A DNA stretch of 64,000 nt from RGIG3159 sp045640565 (GTDB taxonomy: Bacteria > Bacillota > Clostridia > Oscillospirales > Oscillospiraceae). Where the stretch lies: contig JAZUFG010000076.1 of assembly GCA_045640565.1 (NCBI GenBank), positions 1 to 64,000 of the forward strand, in the 5' to 3' direction. The notes beneath the pieces are model-generated. The model was not told the origin of the DNA. It made no database searches and saw only the letters and a list, made by a program, of their open reading frames with translations. This document shows positions 25,156 to 32,963 of this stretch, one piece after another. Within the stretch, counting starts at the first letter, position 1. Each line of letters opens with the position of its first letter. The translations under genes and the position numbers were made by a program.

Positions 25156-26112
25156 TCATGCCAGGCCCATGGCCATGCGGTAGAGTTCCTTATCGAAGAC
25201 CTTCTTCATTTCCAAAGCCTCCCGGATATCCATGTCGATGATCTCGCTGCGGTGCTTGCCCACGACCCGGCTGCTTTTTCCCTCCAGGAGCAGATCCACC
25301 GCCGCTGTGCCCAACTGGCAGGCCAGGAGCCGATCCCGGTAGGTGGGGGACCCGCCCCGCTGGATGTAGCCCAGGCGAGTCTGGCGGAGCTTGACGGAGG
25401 AATAGTTCTCAAACTTCTCGCAGAACTCCTCTACCCTGCCTGCACCCTCTGCCAACACGACCAGAATGGACTTTTTGCCCAACTGAGCGCTCAGCTCAAT
25501 ATCCTTGGCAATCCCCTCCACACTGTAGGGAACCTCCGGCACCAGAATATATTCTGCGCCCCCTGCGATCCCGGCATGGAGGGCAATGTCGCCGCAATGT
25601 CTTCCCATAACCTCCACCACGGTGACCCGGTTGTGGGAATCCATGGTGTCCCGAAGGCTGTTGATGGCCCAAAGGACATTATTGACCGCCGTATCAAAAC
25701 CGATGGTATAGTCGGTATAGGCAATGTCGTTATCAATGGTACCGGGAATCCCGATCACCTTGACGCCCGTATCCTCCGCCAGAGCAGATGCGCCCCGGAA
25801 GGAACCGTCGCCACCAATGACGATCAGTCCGTCAACATGGTGCTGGCGCAGGACCTCCCCGGCATGCAGGCGGGTCTCCCGCTCCAGAAAAGCAGCACAA
25901 CGGGCAGACTGCAGAAAGGTGCCGCCCCGCTGGATAATGCCGGAAACAGACCGGCGGTCCAAGTCTATAATATCATCCTCAACCAGGCCCTTATACCCCT
26001 GCTGGACACCGCAGATCTCCAGCCCCTTGGACAGGCCGTAACGGACGACCGCACGCACGCAGGCATTCATGCCCGGCGCATCGCCGCCGCTGGTCAAAAC
26101 CGCAATTTTCAT
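25156..26112 (-). CDS. pfkA: ATP-dependent 6-phosphofructokinase
   Basis: Glycolytic enzyme phosphorylating fructose 6-phosphate. The 318-residue length matches bacterial PfkA (about 319-320). Visible blocks: AVLTSGGDAPGMNACVRAVV, the nucleotide loop VIGGDGSFRGA, the catalytic GIPGTIDNDI, IGFDTAVN, and EVMGRHCGDIALHAG. GGDGS with glycine at the position that distinguishes ATP- from PPi-dependent enzymes fits ATP use. ATG 26112 was chosen since GGAGG is 6 nt upstream; a longer upstream frame extends through AT-rich repeat sequence and is not coding. It is followed by its own terminator. Confidence 0.95.
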   Translation of the reverse strand: MKIAVLTSGGDAPGMNACVRAVVRYGLSKGLEICGVQQGYKGLVEDDIIDLDRRSVSGIIQRGGTFLQSARCAAFLERETRLHAGEVLRQHHVDGLIVIGGDGSFRGASALAEDTGVKVIGIPGTIDNDIAYTDYTIGFDTAVNNVLWAINSLRDTMDSHNRVTVVEVMGRHCGDIALHAGIAGGAEYILVPEVPYSVEGIAKDIELSAQLGKKSILVVLAEGAGRVEEFCEKFENYSSVKLRQTRLGYIQRGGSPTYRDRLLACQLGTAAVDLLLEGKSSRVVGKHRSEIIDMDIREALEMKKVFDKELYRMAMGLA

Positions 26113-26188
26113 TTTCATCCTCCCAGGCTCAATTGAGCCCACATTATAGCACAGGAAAAGGGGAAAATCAATGCAAGGCGATATGGCC

Positions 26189-26266
26189 AATTGATAATTG
26201 ATAATTGACAATGGATAATTGTCCGCTGCGGCGGGGATGGAAAGGAGTTAGGAGTGAGGAGTTAGG
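26189..26266. repeat. Short tandem repeats (ATAATTG-type and GGAGTTAG-type)
   Basis: TTGATAATTGATAATTGACAA and a fourth near-copy lie at 26191-26221. GGAGTTAGGAGTGAGGAGTT then lies at 26244-26263 and extends into the last codons of the hydrolase gene. The two repeat types border a GC-rich block. Confidence 0.55.
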
Positions 26267-27195
26267 TGGACTTTCTCCCGGATCCAGGAGAGAATATCCT
26301 CATAGACCTCCCGGCGGTTCAGCTCATTGAGCATTTCATGCCGACCGCCCGAGTAGAGCTGAATGGAAATATCCTGCATTCCCGCCTTGCGGAAGAGCTC
26401 CGCAGCCTTGTCCACCCCGGCGCCGTAGTCCCCCACCGGGTCTCCGTCTCCGGAAACAAAAAAGACAGGGAGATCCTTCTTCATCCGGGCGAGGTTTTCC
26501 TCCCGGGAAATGAAACGGATGCCCCACATCATATCCCGGTAAAGGGAGGCTGCAGCCACGAAACCGCAGAGGGGATCCTCAACATATTTCTGCACGATCT
26601 CCTCATCCCGGGTAAGCCAGTCAAAGGCTGTTTTGGCATCCGGGATCTTTTTGAGATAGGAACCGAAGGCGATCTTATTCAGGAGCGCACCGGAAGCCCG
26701 GGGGCCCTTCTTCTTCACTTCCCGATTGGCCAGGAAGAGACCTGCCTTGACCAGGAGGGCGCTCTGCTGCCCGGTACCGCTCAGGATAAGGGCATCCAGA
26801 TCCTCCGGGAAGCGGATGACATAGGTTCTGGAGAGGAAGCTTCCCATACTATGGCCAAAGAGAATATAGGGGAGATCCGGATATTCCTCCTTCATTCTAT
26901 CGTGAAGGAGCTTCATATCCTCCACCACATAGTTCCAGCCGTCCTCTTCGGCAAAGAAACCCTTTTCTTCTTCCGAGGCAATGCTCTTTCCGTGGCCCAG
27001 ATGGTCATTTGCCGCCACCAGATAGCCCTGCCCGGCCAGGAAGCTCATAAAATCCCGATAACGCTCCGAATGATCGCCGATACCGTGGGAAATCTGGACA
27101 ATGCCCCGCTTTTCACCCTCCGGGACGCAGAGAAGCCCACGGATGATATTCTTCCCCGTGGATGACAGGTACGAATAATCGCGAAACTCCGGCAT
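26248..27195 (-). CDS. Alpha/beta hydrolase, monoacylglycerol lipase/lysophospholipase-like
   Basis: Serine hydrolase of 315 residues. The nucleophile elbow GHSMGSFLSR, the oxyanion-side HGIGDHSERYRDF, NDHLGHGKS, and a late GDGDPVGDYG and GGRHEMLNE give the Ser/Asp/His triad of the monoglyceride lipase group. No signal peptide is seen, so it is probably cytoplasmic. The C-terminal residues HLTPHS are written in a short tandem repeat, so the original end may have been different. The physiological ester is unknown. Confidence 0.85.
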   Translation of the reverse strand: MPEFRDYSYLSSTGKNIIRGLLCVPEGEKRGIVQISHGIGDHSERYRDFMSFLAGQGYLVAANDHLGHGKSIASEEEKGFFAEEDGWNYVVEDMKLLHDRMKEEYPDLPYILFGHSMGSFLSRTYVIRFPEDLDALILSGTGQQSALLVKAGLFLANREVKKKGPRASGALLNKIAFGSYLKKIPDAKTAFDWLTRDEEIVQKYVEDPLCGFVAAASLYRDMMWGIRFISREENLARMKKDLPVFFVSGDGDPVGDYGAGVDKAAELFRKAGMQDISIQLYSGGRHEMLNELNRREVYEDILSWIREKVHLTPHS

Positions 27196-27329
27196 AGTAT
27201 CCCCTCCTACAATCTTTATGAATTTTTTTCTAATTTGTATACTACATGTTTCCTAAGAAAAAAGCAAGAGGAAAAATTTCTCCGCACTCCAAATTGTTTT
27301 TAAAAGTCAATCCCGGCTGCATTGAAAAA

Positions 27330-27656
27330 GGCGCTGAAATGATAAAAATCCAAAAATCAGGTAGCAGAGGTAGCAGTAAGGTAGCAGCAAAAGCACAGTA
27401 CTGCTACCCCGAAAAAGCTATATATATCAACGGATTTTGTGATTTTGGTAGCAGTTGTAGCACGTTTTTAAACTTCTCGCGTGAGCTTGAAAAGAGCGGT
27501 TCCAGGAAATGGGTACAGAAAAAGTGAAAAAACGGAGAGAAGAATTTGAATTTGCTGCTACCTCTGCTACCAAAATGTGAAAAAGCCTTACGGCATAAGG
27601 GAAATCGTGGGTAGCAGAACTCATAAGTTCTGCTACCCCGCTGCTACCTGCTGCCA
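27330..27656. repeat. Dispersed structured non-coding element, copy A (GGTAGCAG type)
   Basis: A gene-free stretch with many copies of GGTAGCAG on the left (27360, 27369, 27380, 27447) and the complementary CTGCTACC (27401, 27564, 27641), plus a perfect 13-bp hairpin GGGTAGCAGAACT/AGTTCTGCTACCC (27609-27638). A central TTCTCGCGTGAGCTT is nearly palindromic. The same framework (CGAAAAAGCTA, ATATATCAA, GATTTTGGTAG, TTCTCGCG, GGAAATGGGT, GCGGCATAAG) recurs at 35680-35990 with different but again complementary arm sequences. Short ORFs across it look like chance. Confidence 0.7.
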
Positions 27657-27690
27657 GCAATAACACCGGAAAGCAAATCTCTCTTTCAAA

Positions 27691-27719
27691 TAGACTTTTT
27701 TTCTCCCCTGTGCTATAAT
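27691..27719 (+). promoter_or_regulatory. Extended -10 promoter of the ornithine-cyclodeaminase-family gene
   Basis: TAGACT (27691-27696) and TATAAT (27714-27719) with a 17-nt spacer. TGC before TATAAT makes an extended -10. It lies about 38 nt before the start codon at 27758. Confidence 0.75.
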
Positions 27720-27757
27720 TTCTGCACAAAAAACTTATATTTTTAAGGAGAATCTAT

Positions 27758-28774
27758 ATGAATGAAGTGAAACTGAACCTGCTTTACCTCAACCGGGATG
27801 AGGTCATTGAACTGGGGGGCGAAGATATGTCCCTGGCCGTTTCGGATATGGAAGCCCTCCTGGCGCTGCGGGAGCAGGGAGATGTGCGGGTCCCGGATAA
27901 GGTCTCCATGAACTTCGGCAAGACCATTGCGGAAGAAAAGACCATGGGCCGGATCAATTCCATGCCCGGTTATGTGGGCGGAGATTATCACATGGCCGGC
28001 ATGAAATGGGTGGGCAGCAACCCCGGCAACCTGCAGAAAGGTCTGCCCCGGGCTTCCGCCATTACCATTTTAAATGACCCGGACACCAAGTTCCCCTTGG
28101 CCATCATGGACGGCACCGTCATCAGCAATACCCGGACAGGAGCCATCGGCGGACTGGCCGTCAAGTATCTTTCCAAAAAGAATGCCGAAAGCCTCTTTAT
28201 TTTCGGGGCGGGCCTCATTGCCGAATATATGTTGGAGGCTGCCAAGGTAGGCTGCCCCGGCCTTTCCCGAATCTATGTTTATGACCTGGTGAAGGAACGG
28301 ACGGAATCCTTCGCCGAGAGAATGACCTCCCGCCTGGGGATCCCCGTGACTGCAGCGGAAAAGGAGCTCTCCAGGGACTGCGATATCGTGGTCACTGCCA
28401 CCGGCGCTGCCAGCCCCGTAGTCAGCTTCTCCGACCTGGGCAAGGGTGCCCTCTATATCAACTTCGGCGGCTATGAATGCAGCTACGACACCGTATCCGA
28501 AGCAGACAAGCGTTTTGTGGACAACTGGCAGGCCGTCAAGCACAGAAACACCTCCGCCATCGCAAAGATGGTCAATGAGGGCCTGATGGACGAAAGCCTT
28601 GTGGACGGCGAATTGGGTACCGTGATCACCGGCGCAAAGGCCGGCCGCAGCTCTGACCAAGAGATCATCTATTTCAACTGTGTGGGCATGGGAATCGAAG
28701 ATGTGGCCATTGCCACCCGGGTTTACCGCAAGGCTCTGGCAGAACACAAGGGTACCCTGCTGAAATACTGGTAA
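27758..28774 (+). CDS. Ornithine cyclodeaminase/mu-crystallin family enzyme
   Basis: NAD(P)-binding protein of 338 residues. The N-terminal substrate domain includes GRINSMPGYVGGDYHMAGMKWVG in two parts typical of the family. The Rossmann part shows ALFIFGAG-like SLFIFGAGLIAEYMLEA, and IVVTATGAASPVVSF is also typical. A clear AAGGAG stands 7 nt before the ATG. Members act as ornithine cyclodeaminases, ketimine or pyrroline-2-carboxylate reductases, or alanine dehydrogenases, and some are named tyramine oxidase subunit B. The sequence alone does not decide the substrate. The aconitase X genes 10 kb away make a pyrroline-2-carboxylate reductase role worth considering. Confidence 0.8.
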   Translation: MNEVKLNLLYLNRDEVIELGGEDMSLAVSDMEALLALREQGDVRVPDKVSMNFGKTIAEEKTMGRINSMPGYVGGDYHMAGMKWVGSNPGNLQKGLPRASAITILNDPDTKFPLAIMDGTVISNTRTGAIGGLAVKYLSKKNAESLFIFGAGLIAEYMLEAAKVGCPGLSRIYVYDLVKERTESFAERMTSRLGIPVTAAEKELSRDCDIVVTATGAASPVVSFSDLGKGALYINFGGYECSYDTVSEADKRFVDNWQAVKHRNTSAIAKMVNEGLMDESLVDGELGTVITGAKAGRSSDQEIIYFNCVGMGIEDVAIATRVYRKALAEHKGTLLKYW

Positions 28775-28831
28775 GCAGTTGTGGGAATCGTCCCTGTCGG
28801 AAAAAAAAACAAAAAACATGGAGAACAAACA

Positions 28832-29662
28832 ATGAAAAAATGCATTTCCTGGAATATTGACTCTTTGAATGCAGCCCTGACCTCGGACTCTCCCCGCTCC
28901 CTCCTGACCCGGGAGGTCCTGAAAAAGGTGGCCGAAGAGGACCCGGATATTTTTGCCATCCAGGAAACCAAGCTGCCGGAAAGCGGCCCTTCCCCCCTGC
29001 ATCTGGAACTCCTGAAGGCCTATTTCCCGGGCTACAAAGCGGAATGGTCCAGCTCTGCCCCTCCTGCAAAGAAGGGCTATGCGGGAACCATGGTGCTCTA
29101 TAAGGAGGCCCTGCAGGCAGAGATCTCCCGTCCCCTTTTGGATGCCCCCGGCACCATGGACAGCGAGGGGCGGATCCTTACTTTGGAATTCCCGGATTTT
29201 TATTTTGTGAACGTCTATACCCCCAATGCCGGAGACGGACTGAAACGCCTGCCGGAGCGGCAGGAATGGGACAGGCTCTACGGGAACTACCTGCAGGGGC
29301 TCAGCGCAAAAAAGCCCGTGCTTGCCTGCGGGGACTTCAATGTGGCCCATGAGGAAATCGACCTGGCCCATCCGGAGAGCAACCACCTCTCCGCAGGCTT
29401 CACGGACGAGGAGCGGGCAGGCTTCACGGAGATCCTGGGAAAGGGCTTCACGGACAGCTTCCGCTATCTCCATCCCGGTCAGGAAGGCATCTACTCCTGG
29501 TGGAGCCAACGAATCCGGGTTGCCAAGCAGAACAATGCGGGCTGGAGAATCGATTATTTCCTGGTCAGCGAGCGCTGCCGGGACCTGATCCGCAAATCCG
29601 AAATGCTGGATTCCGGAGAGCGGGCAGACCATGCGCCCATCCTTCTCATTATTGACCTGTAA
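28832..29662 (+). CDS. xth: Exodeoxyribonuclease III / AP endonuclease
   Basis: DNA repair endonuclease/3'-5' exonuclease of the ExoIII/APE1 family, 276 residues. Visible motifs: ISWNIDSLNA, IFAIQETKLPE (metal-binding Glu), VYTPNAG, ACGDFNVAHEEIDL (catalytic Asp/Asn), and at the end ERADHAPILLII with the catalytic His. ATG 28832 was chosen because GGAG lies 9 nt upstream; the longer frame starts in a poly-A stretch. It follows the ornithine-cyclodeaminase-family gene by 57 nt and has its own terminator. Confidence 0.93.
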   Translation: MKKCISWNIDSLNAALTSDSPRSLLTREVLKKVAEEDPDIFAIQETKLPESGPSPLHLELLKAYFPGYKAEWSSSAPPAKKGYAGTMVLYKEALQAEISRPLLDAPGTMDSEGRILTLEFPDFYFVNVYTPNAGDGLKRLPERQEWDRLYGNYLQGLSAKKPVLACGDFNVAHEEIDLAHPESNHLSAGFTDEERAGFTEILGKGFTDSFRYLHPGQEGIYSWWSQRIRVAKQNNAGWRIDYFLVSERCRDLIRKSEMLDSGERADHAPILLIIDL

Positions 29663-29679
29663 AGCAAAATATGCGCTCT

Positions 29680-29726
29680 AAAAATCGGCCACGGGGATCA
29701 TACCCCATGGCCGATTTTGCTTTGTT
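29680..29726. terminator. Bidirectional terminator between xth and the cohesin gene
   Basis: AAAATCGGCCACGGGG and CCCCATGGCCGATTTT pair with one mismatch on the plus strand and a G-U on the minus strand. T-rich tails are present in both directions, so it can serve both converging genes. Confidence 0.85.
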
Positions 29727-29751
29727 TTGCAAGTGCTTAAAAGAATATTGC

Positions 29752-30390
29752 TTATTTCTTTACATGTTTTCCTTTATGCTTTCTTTTGCGACAACAGATG
29801 CAGAGGATGACAATGAAGACTGCAAGGACAAGGAAAACCAAATAGTACCATTCAAAGGAACTCTCGCCTACCTGGACTGTCACATCCTTTGCAGATACCT
29901 GAAAACTGTCCCGGCCATCCTGCGTAGAAACATGATAGTTTGTATTGCCAACGGCTATTTTGCCTTTATCGCAAATCACTTCAAACTGAAATGTCCCTAA
30001 AAGCGTATCACTATCCCATGGCTCACCCCCAACCATAGACACATAGTTGATATAGTAGGCATGGATTCCATCTTGAAGCTCAACATCATGTGCTTCAAGG
30101 CCGGAGGCTGTAATCTCGCTATTGTTTATTAGGCGAAGGCAGGAACTGTCATATTCTATTTCTGTCTGAAAAGCATATATTTCGTTGCTTTCACCGTCTG
30201 TTTGTCTTAAGGTGAGGGAAAATGTCAAAATATCCCCCATAGCTGCCTGCAGTTCATGTTCCCCATTTGCCGTTAAATCAAATTCGTAGGAGCGAGAATC
30301 ATCCGCTGCGAAAGAAGGAATCAAAAAAGATGCAGCCAGCAGTAAAGCAAAGATTAGAGAAAGCAACTGCTTGGTAAAGTTATGTTTCAT
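29752..30390 (-). CDS. Membrane-anchored protein with a cohesin-like domain
   Basis: Surface protein of 212 residues. A signal peptide (residues 1-29, ending IPSFAAD) is followed by one beta-rich domain (about 32-170) with cohesin-like features: LTFSLTLRQTD, YAFQTEIEYDSSCLRLI, and TLLGTFQFEVICDKGKIAVG. A membrane helix (WYYLVFLVLAVFIVILCICC) and a strongly basic tail (RKRKHKGKHVKK) end the protein, so the cohesin would face outside. Its likely partners are the dockerins encoded just upstream in the same direction. The cohesin call is by pattern and needs a profile search. Confidence 0.6.
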   Translation of the reverse strand: MKHNFTKQLLSLIFALLLAASFLIPSFAADDSRSYEFDLTANGEHELQAAMGDILTFSLTLRQTDGESNEIYAFQTEIEYDSSCLRLINNSEITASGLEAHDVELQDGIHAYYINYVSMVGGEPWDSDTLLGTFQFEVICDKGKIAVGNTNYHVSTQDGRDSFQVSAKDVTVQVGESSFEWYYLVFLVLAVFIVILCICCRKRKHKGKHVKK

Positions 30391-30432
30391 TTTTTACATG
30401 AGGGCTTAAATATTCTGCCCTATCATCATATT

Positions 30433-32448
30433 TTATTTCAGAATCAAAGCAACAACGGCTGCTGCATCCTTCGTATCAACGGTGGCGTCACCGTTCATAT
30501 CGGCACGCAGGAACTTTTCCATTGAACAAGCTGTGAAATCGCTGTAAACCGTATTATACAGGTTCCATACAAGCTGTGCATCGTTGATGCATAGCTTGTC
30601 CGTCATATTCACATCGCCTTCATAGCTGATGTTCGTTGCCGTGGCTGTTGCAAGACCGACCTTCGCGGCAATCTGCTCCTTCACTGTGGCCTCTGCCTCG
30701 GAGGAAATGACCAGATAGCAGTATGCTTCGTACTTGGAGGAGTAGAACATTGCGTTTCCGTCATAGGCAAAGATATTCCCGCTTTCCAGTGTACCCGTAA
30801 CCTTGACGAGCCATGCGTTCTTGCCGCCATCGAGAGCAAGATACTTTGAAACATCAACACTCTTCTGCCCGACCTTTTCAACCGTGAACACGACATCACC
30901 GGATACATTCTCTACGGTATAGGTATTGCCGGACTGCTTAACCTCTGCTGCAGTTCCGCCCATAGTGGCAGTTACGGTGTAGTCATAACCGGTCACAGGG
31001 GTCAGAGAAAGGACGGCATTGCCCGTTCTTGCGACCTGCGTGGGAACGGAAGCATCACCTGCGCCGCTGCCCGTCACAGACGCAGCATAATTATCCGGAA
31101 GAATAGCCTCTTTGGAAACGGTTACATCAATGTTTCCGGTAATGCTTGCACCGGGAATCGTATACTCATTGCCGACCGCCGAGTAGCCCGTGAAGGCCGT
31201 TCCGCCAATGGTGATTGCAATGGTGTAATTGTAACCGTCCTCGTTTCCTCTGGTGAAATGATAATCGGTGAGGTAGGTGGCTGATGATCCGTCAGAAGCC
31301 GTAATGTCGCCGGTGGAAGTGACCGTAAAGGTCTTGGGTGCTTTGGTTGCGCTGATAACGATCGGACCGGATGCAGTTTTGACCGTAAATGTGCCGTCCT
31401 TGTTATCAACAACACTGGCCGCGCTACCGTTCATCGTGGCAGTAAATGTGTAATTATAATTTTTGTCCTTTGCCGTGAAAGTGTAATCTGCTCCGCTTGC
31501 TGCAGAGGCAGCTCCGGTAAAATCATCCGACAGCGTTACGCGATACCCGCCGACAGTTACTTTGGTAGTATCGTCCTTGATCGTCGCCGCAGGGGCATCC
31601 TGAGAAACAGCGTTGGAGTTTTTGTCGATCTTTGCCGCCGTCAGTTTAACGGAAGTATCTCCGGAAGCAATGCCTTTGAATGTAAGCGTTACGGGAGTGG
31701 TAAACGCTTTGTTGCTGCCATAACCCGTAACAACGAGCTTATTAGTCTCACTGCTCTTAACATTGACACCATCGTCGGCAGAAAGATATTGCAGTATGGT
31801 CGAATCATAACTCAACTCATAGTAGTAGGAGTTATAGAATGTTTCTGTTTCAGAGGAAGCGCTGATCTGAACAGATACGTCTTCGCCAAGCATCGTTTCC
31901 TCATCGCTGCCCATAGAAGCAGCATAATCGCTGCCGGAGGCCGCCGTGCCCGTTACGGTCAGAGTTACTTCATTGGAAGTTGCTTTTGACGCCCAAGATG
32001 TTCCGCCGTAATCAACATATGCATTAATCTCGCTGAAGGAAAGCTTATAGCCTCCGGGCGCCGTGCCTTCCGGAATCTTCACCGTAATTTCGGCAATTTT
32101 TGCGACGGACTCAACATCTTCCGCATCGGGAGAATTCCAGCTTACCTTAGCCTGATTCTCGGCATAATTTTTGTTGTAGTTTGCCCCTGTAAAAGTGATT
32201 TGGGAATCGCCGCTCGCAAAGGCGGTGATCTCCAAGCCTGCGGGGCAGTTGATAATGTAGTCAAATGCGCCAAAGGTGGAAGCTGTGCTGGGGGCAAGGG
32301 TAAGCACGACAGTCTGATCCTGGTCATTAGAAACCTGCCCCTTATCCAAAGCAGCTATCCAAGTAACCTCATTCCCCGCAAAAGCATTCGCGGTTAAGCC
32401 AAAGAGTAAAGTCAGTGCTAACACAAGAGATAAAATTTTCTTTTTCAT
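30433..32448 (-). CDS. Secreted scaffold-like protein with cohesin-like domains and a C-terminal dockerin
   Basis: Extracellular protein of 671 residues. After a signal peptide (residues 1-24, ending ANAFA), two cohesin-like beta domains (about 25-170 and 180-305, with VVLTLAPSTASTFGAFDYII and YYYELSYDSTILQYL) are followed by three or four Ig-like repeats with the pattern YxYTxTxTMxGxAxxV (about 310-540). The last 70 residues form a dockerin-like pair, GDVNMTDKLCINDAQLVWNL and DMNGDATVDTKDAAAVVALI, with Ca-loop type Asp/Asn spacing. Such a cohesin-plus-dockerin layout is that of an adaptor scaffoldin. It lies between the anchored cohesin gene and the LRR-dockerin gene. Confidence 0.7.
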   Translation of the reverse strand: MKKKILSLVLALTLLFGLTANAFAGNEVTWIAALDKGQVSNDQDQTVVLTLAPSTASTFGAFDYIINCPAGLEITAFASGDSQITFTGANYNKNYAENQAKVSWNSPDAEDVESVAKIAEITVKIPEGTAPGGYKLSFSEINAYVDYGGTSWASKATSNEVTLTVTGTAASGSDYAASMGSDEETMLGEDVSVQISASSETETFYNSYYYELSYDSTILQYLSADDGVNVKSSETNKLVVTGYGSNKAFTTPVTLTFKGIASGDTSVKLTAAKIDKNSNAVSQDAPAATIKDDTTKVTVGGYRVTLSDDFTGAASAASGADYTFTAKDKNYNYTFTATMNGSAASVVDNKDGTFTVKTASGPIVISATKAPKTFTVTSTGDITASDGSSATYLTDYHFTRGNEDGYNYTIAITIGGTAFTGYSAVGNEYTIPGASITGNIDVTVSKEAILPDNYAASVTGSGAGDASVPTQVARTGNAVLSLTPVTGYDYTVTATMGGTAAEVKQSGNTYTVENVSGDVVFTVEKVGQKSVDVSKYLALDGGKNAWLVKVTGTLESGNIFAYDGNAMFYSSKYEAYCYLVISSEAEATVKEQIAAKVGLATATATNISYEGDVNMTDKLCINDAQLVWNLYNTVYSDFTACSMEKFLRADMNGDATVDTKDAAAVVALILK

Positions 32449-32507
32449 ACTGTTTCCCTTCTTTAAAATATTTGCTCCCTTATAGGGTTATGCATAATAT
32501 GATACGG

Positions 32508-32963
32508 TTACCAAGAAAGTGTAACCTTTTTGAGAATCGCAGCGTTGAGCCTGGAAATGTCACCCGAGCTCAAGTCACCGTCGCCATTCACATCGCAGGC
32601 AAGAGTACTCAACGGAGGCAAATCAACCTTACGGAGTATTCCGGCGTTGAGTCTTGATACATCGCCTGAGCTCAGGTCACCGTCGCCGTTGGAGTCGCCG
32701 AAGATACTGCAAGCCACAACTGTGTCCTCATCGGCAATGTTCACATCAAAGCTGTAAGAACCGTCGCCATTTGCGCTCGCTTTTAGGCGGGTATAGGTCG
32801 CGCCACCGTCATAACTCACTGCGAGTACGCAGGGGCGCTCCGCCGCAACCGAGAATGTATTTTCGCCAATTGCCCACCCCCCATCCGGCGCTGTGATACT
32901 AGGAAACGGATTTTGCATTGCTGCCGAGAATGACTGCACCCGCTGCGGAATCATAATACCCAC
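32508..32963 (-). pseudogene. Dockerin end of a frame-broken LRR protein
   Basis: An open frame of 151 codons (GTG start) that overlaps the end of the upstream 719-residue frame. Protein-like sequence only begins at SITAPDGGWAIGENTFSVAA, a domain normally attached to larger secreted proteins, then VLAVSYDGGATYTRL, and a clear type I dockerin pair GDSNGDGDLSSGDVSRLNAGI and DVNGDGDLSSGDISRLNAAI (each 20-21 residues). It has no signal peptide of its own. Moving one base at the upstream stop joins the frames as KSVS-SITAPDGG. I therefore read it as the C-terminal part of the upstream gene. Frame break, sequencing error or programmed frameshift are all possible. Confidence 0.7.

Noticed and set aside
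27360..27650. CRISPR-like array of GGTAGCAG units
   Set aside because: Units are only 8 nt, unevenly spaced and in both orientations; there are no constant-length spacers and no cas genes.
27427..27729. 100-codon minus-strand ORF and overlapping 93-codon plus-strand ORF in the gap
   Set aside because: They lie across the dispersed structured repeat; the corresponding frames are not conserved in copy B.
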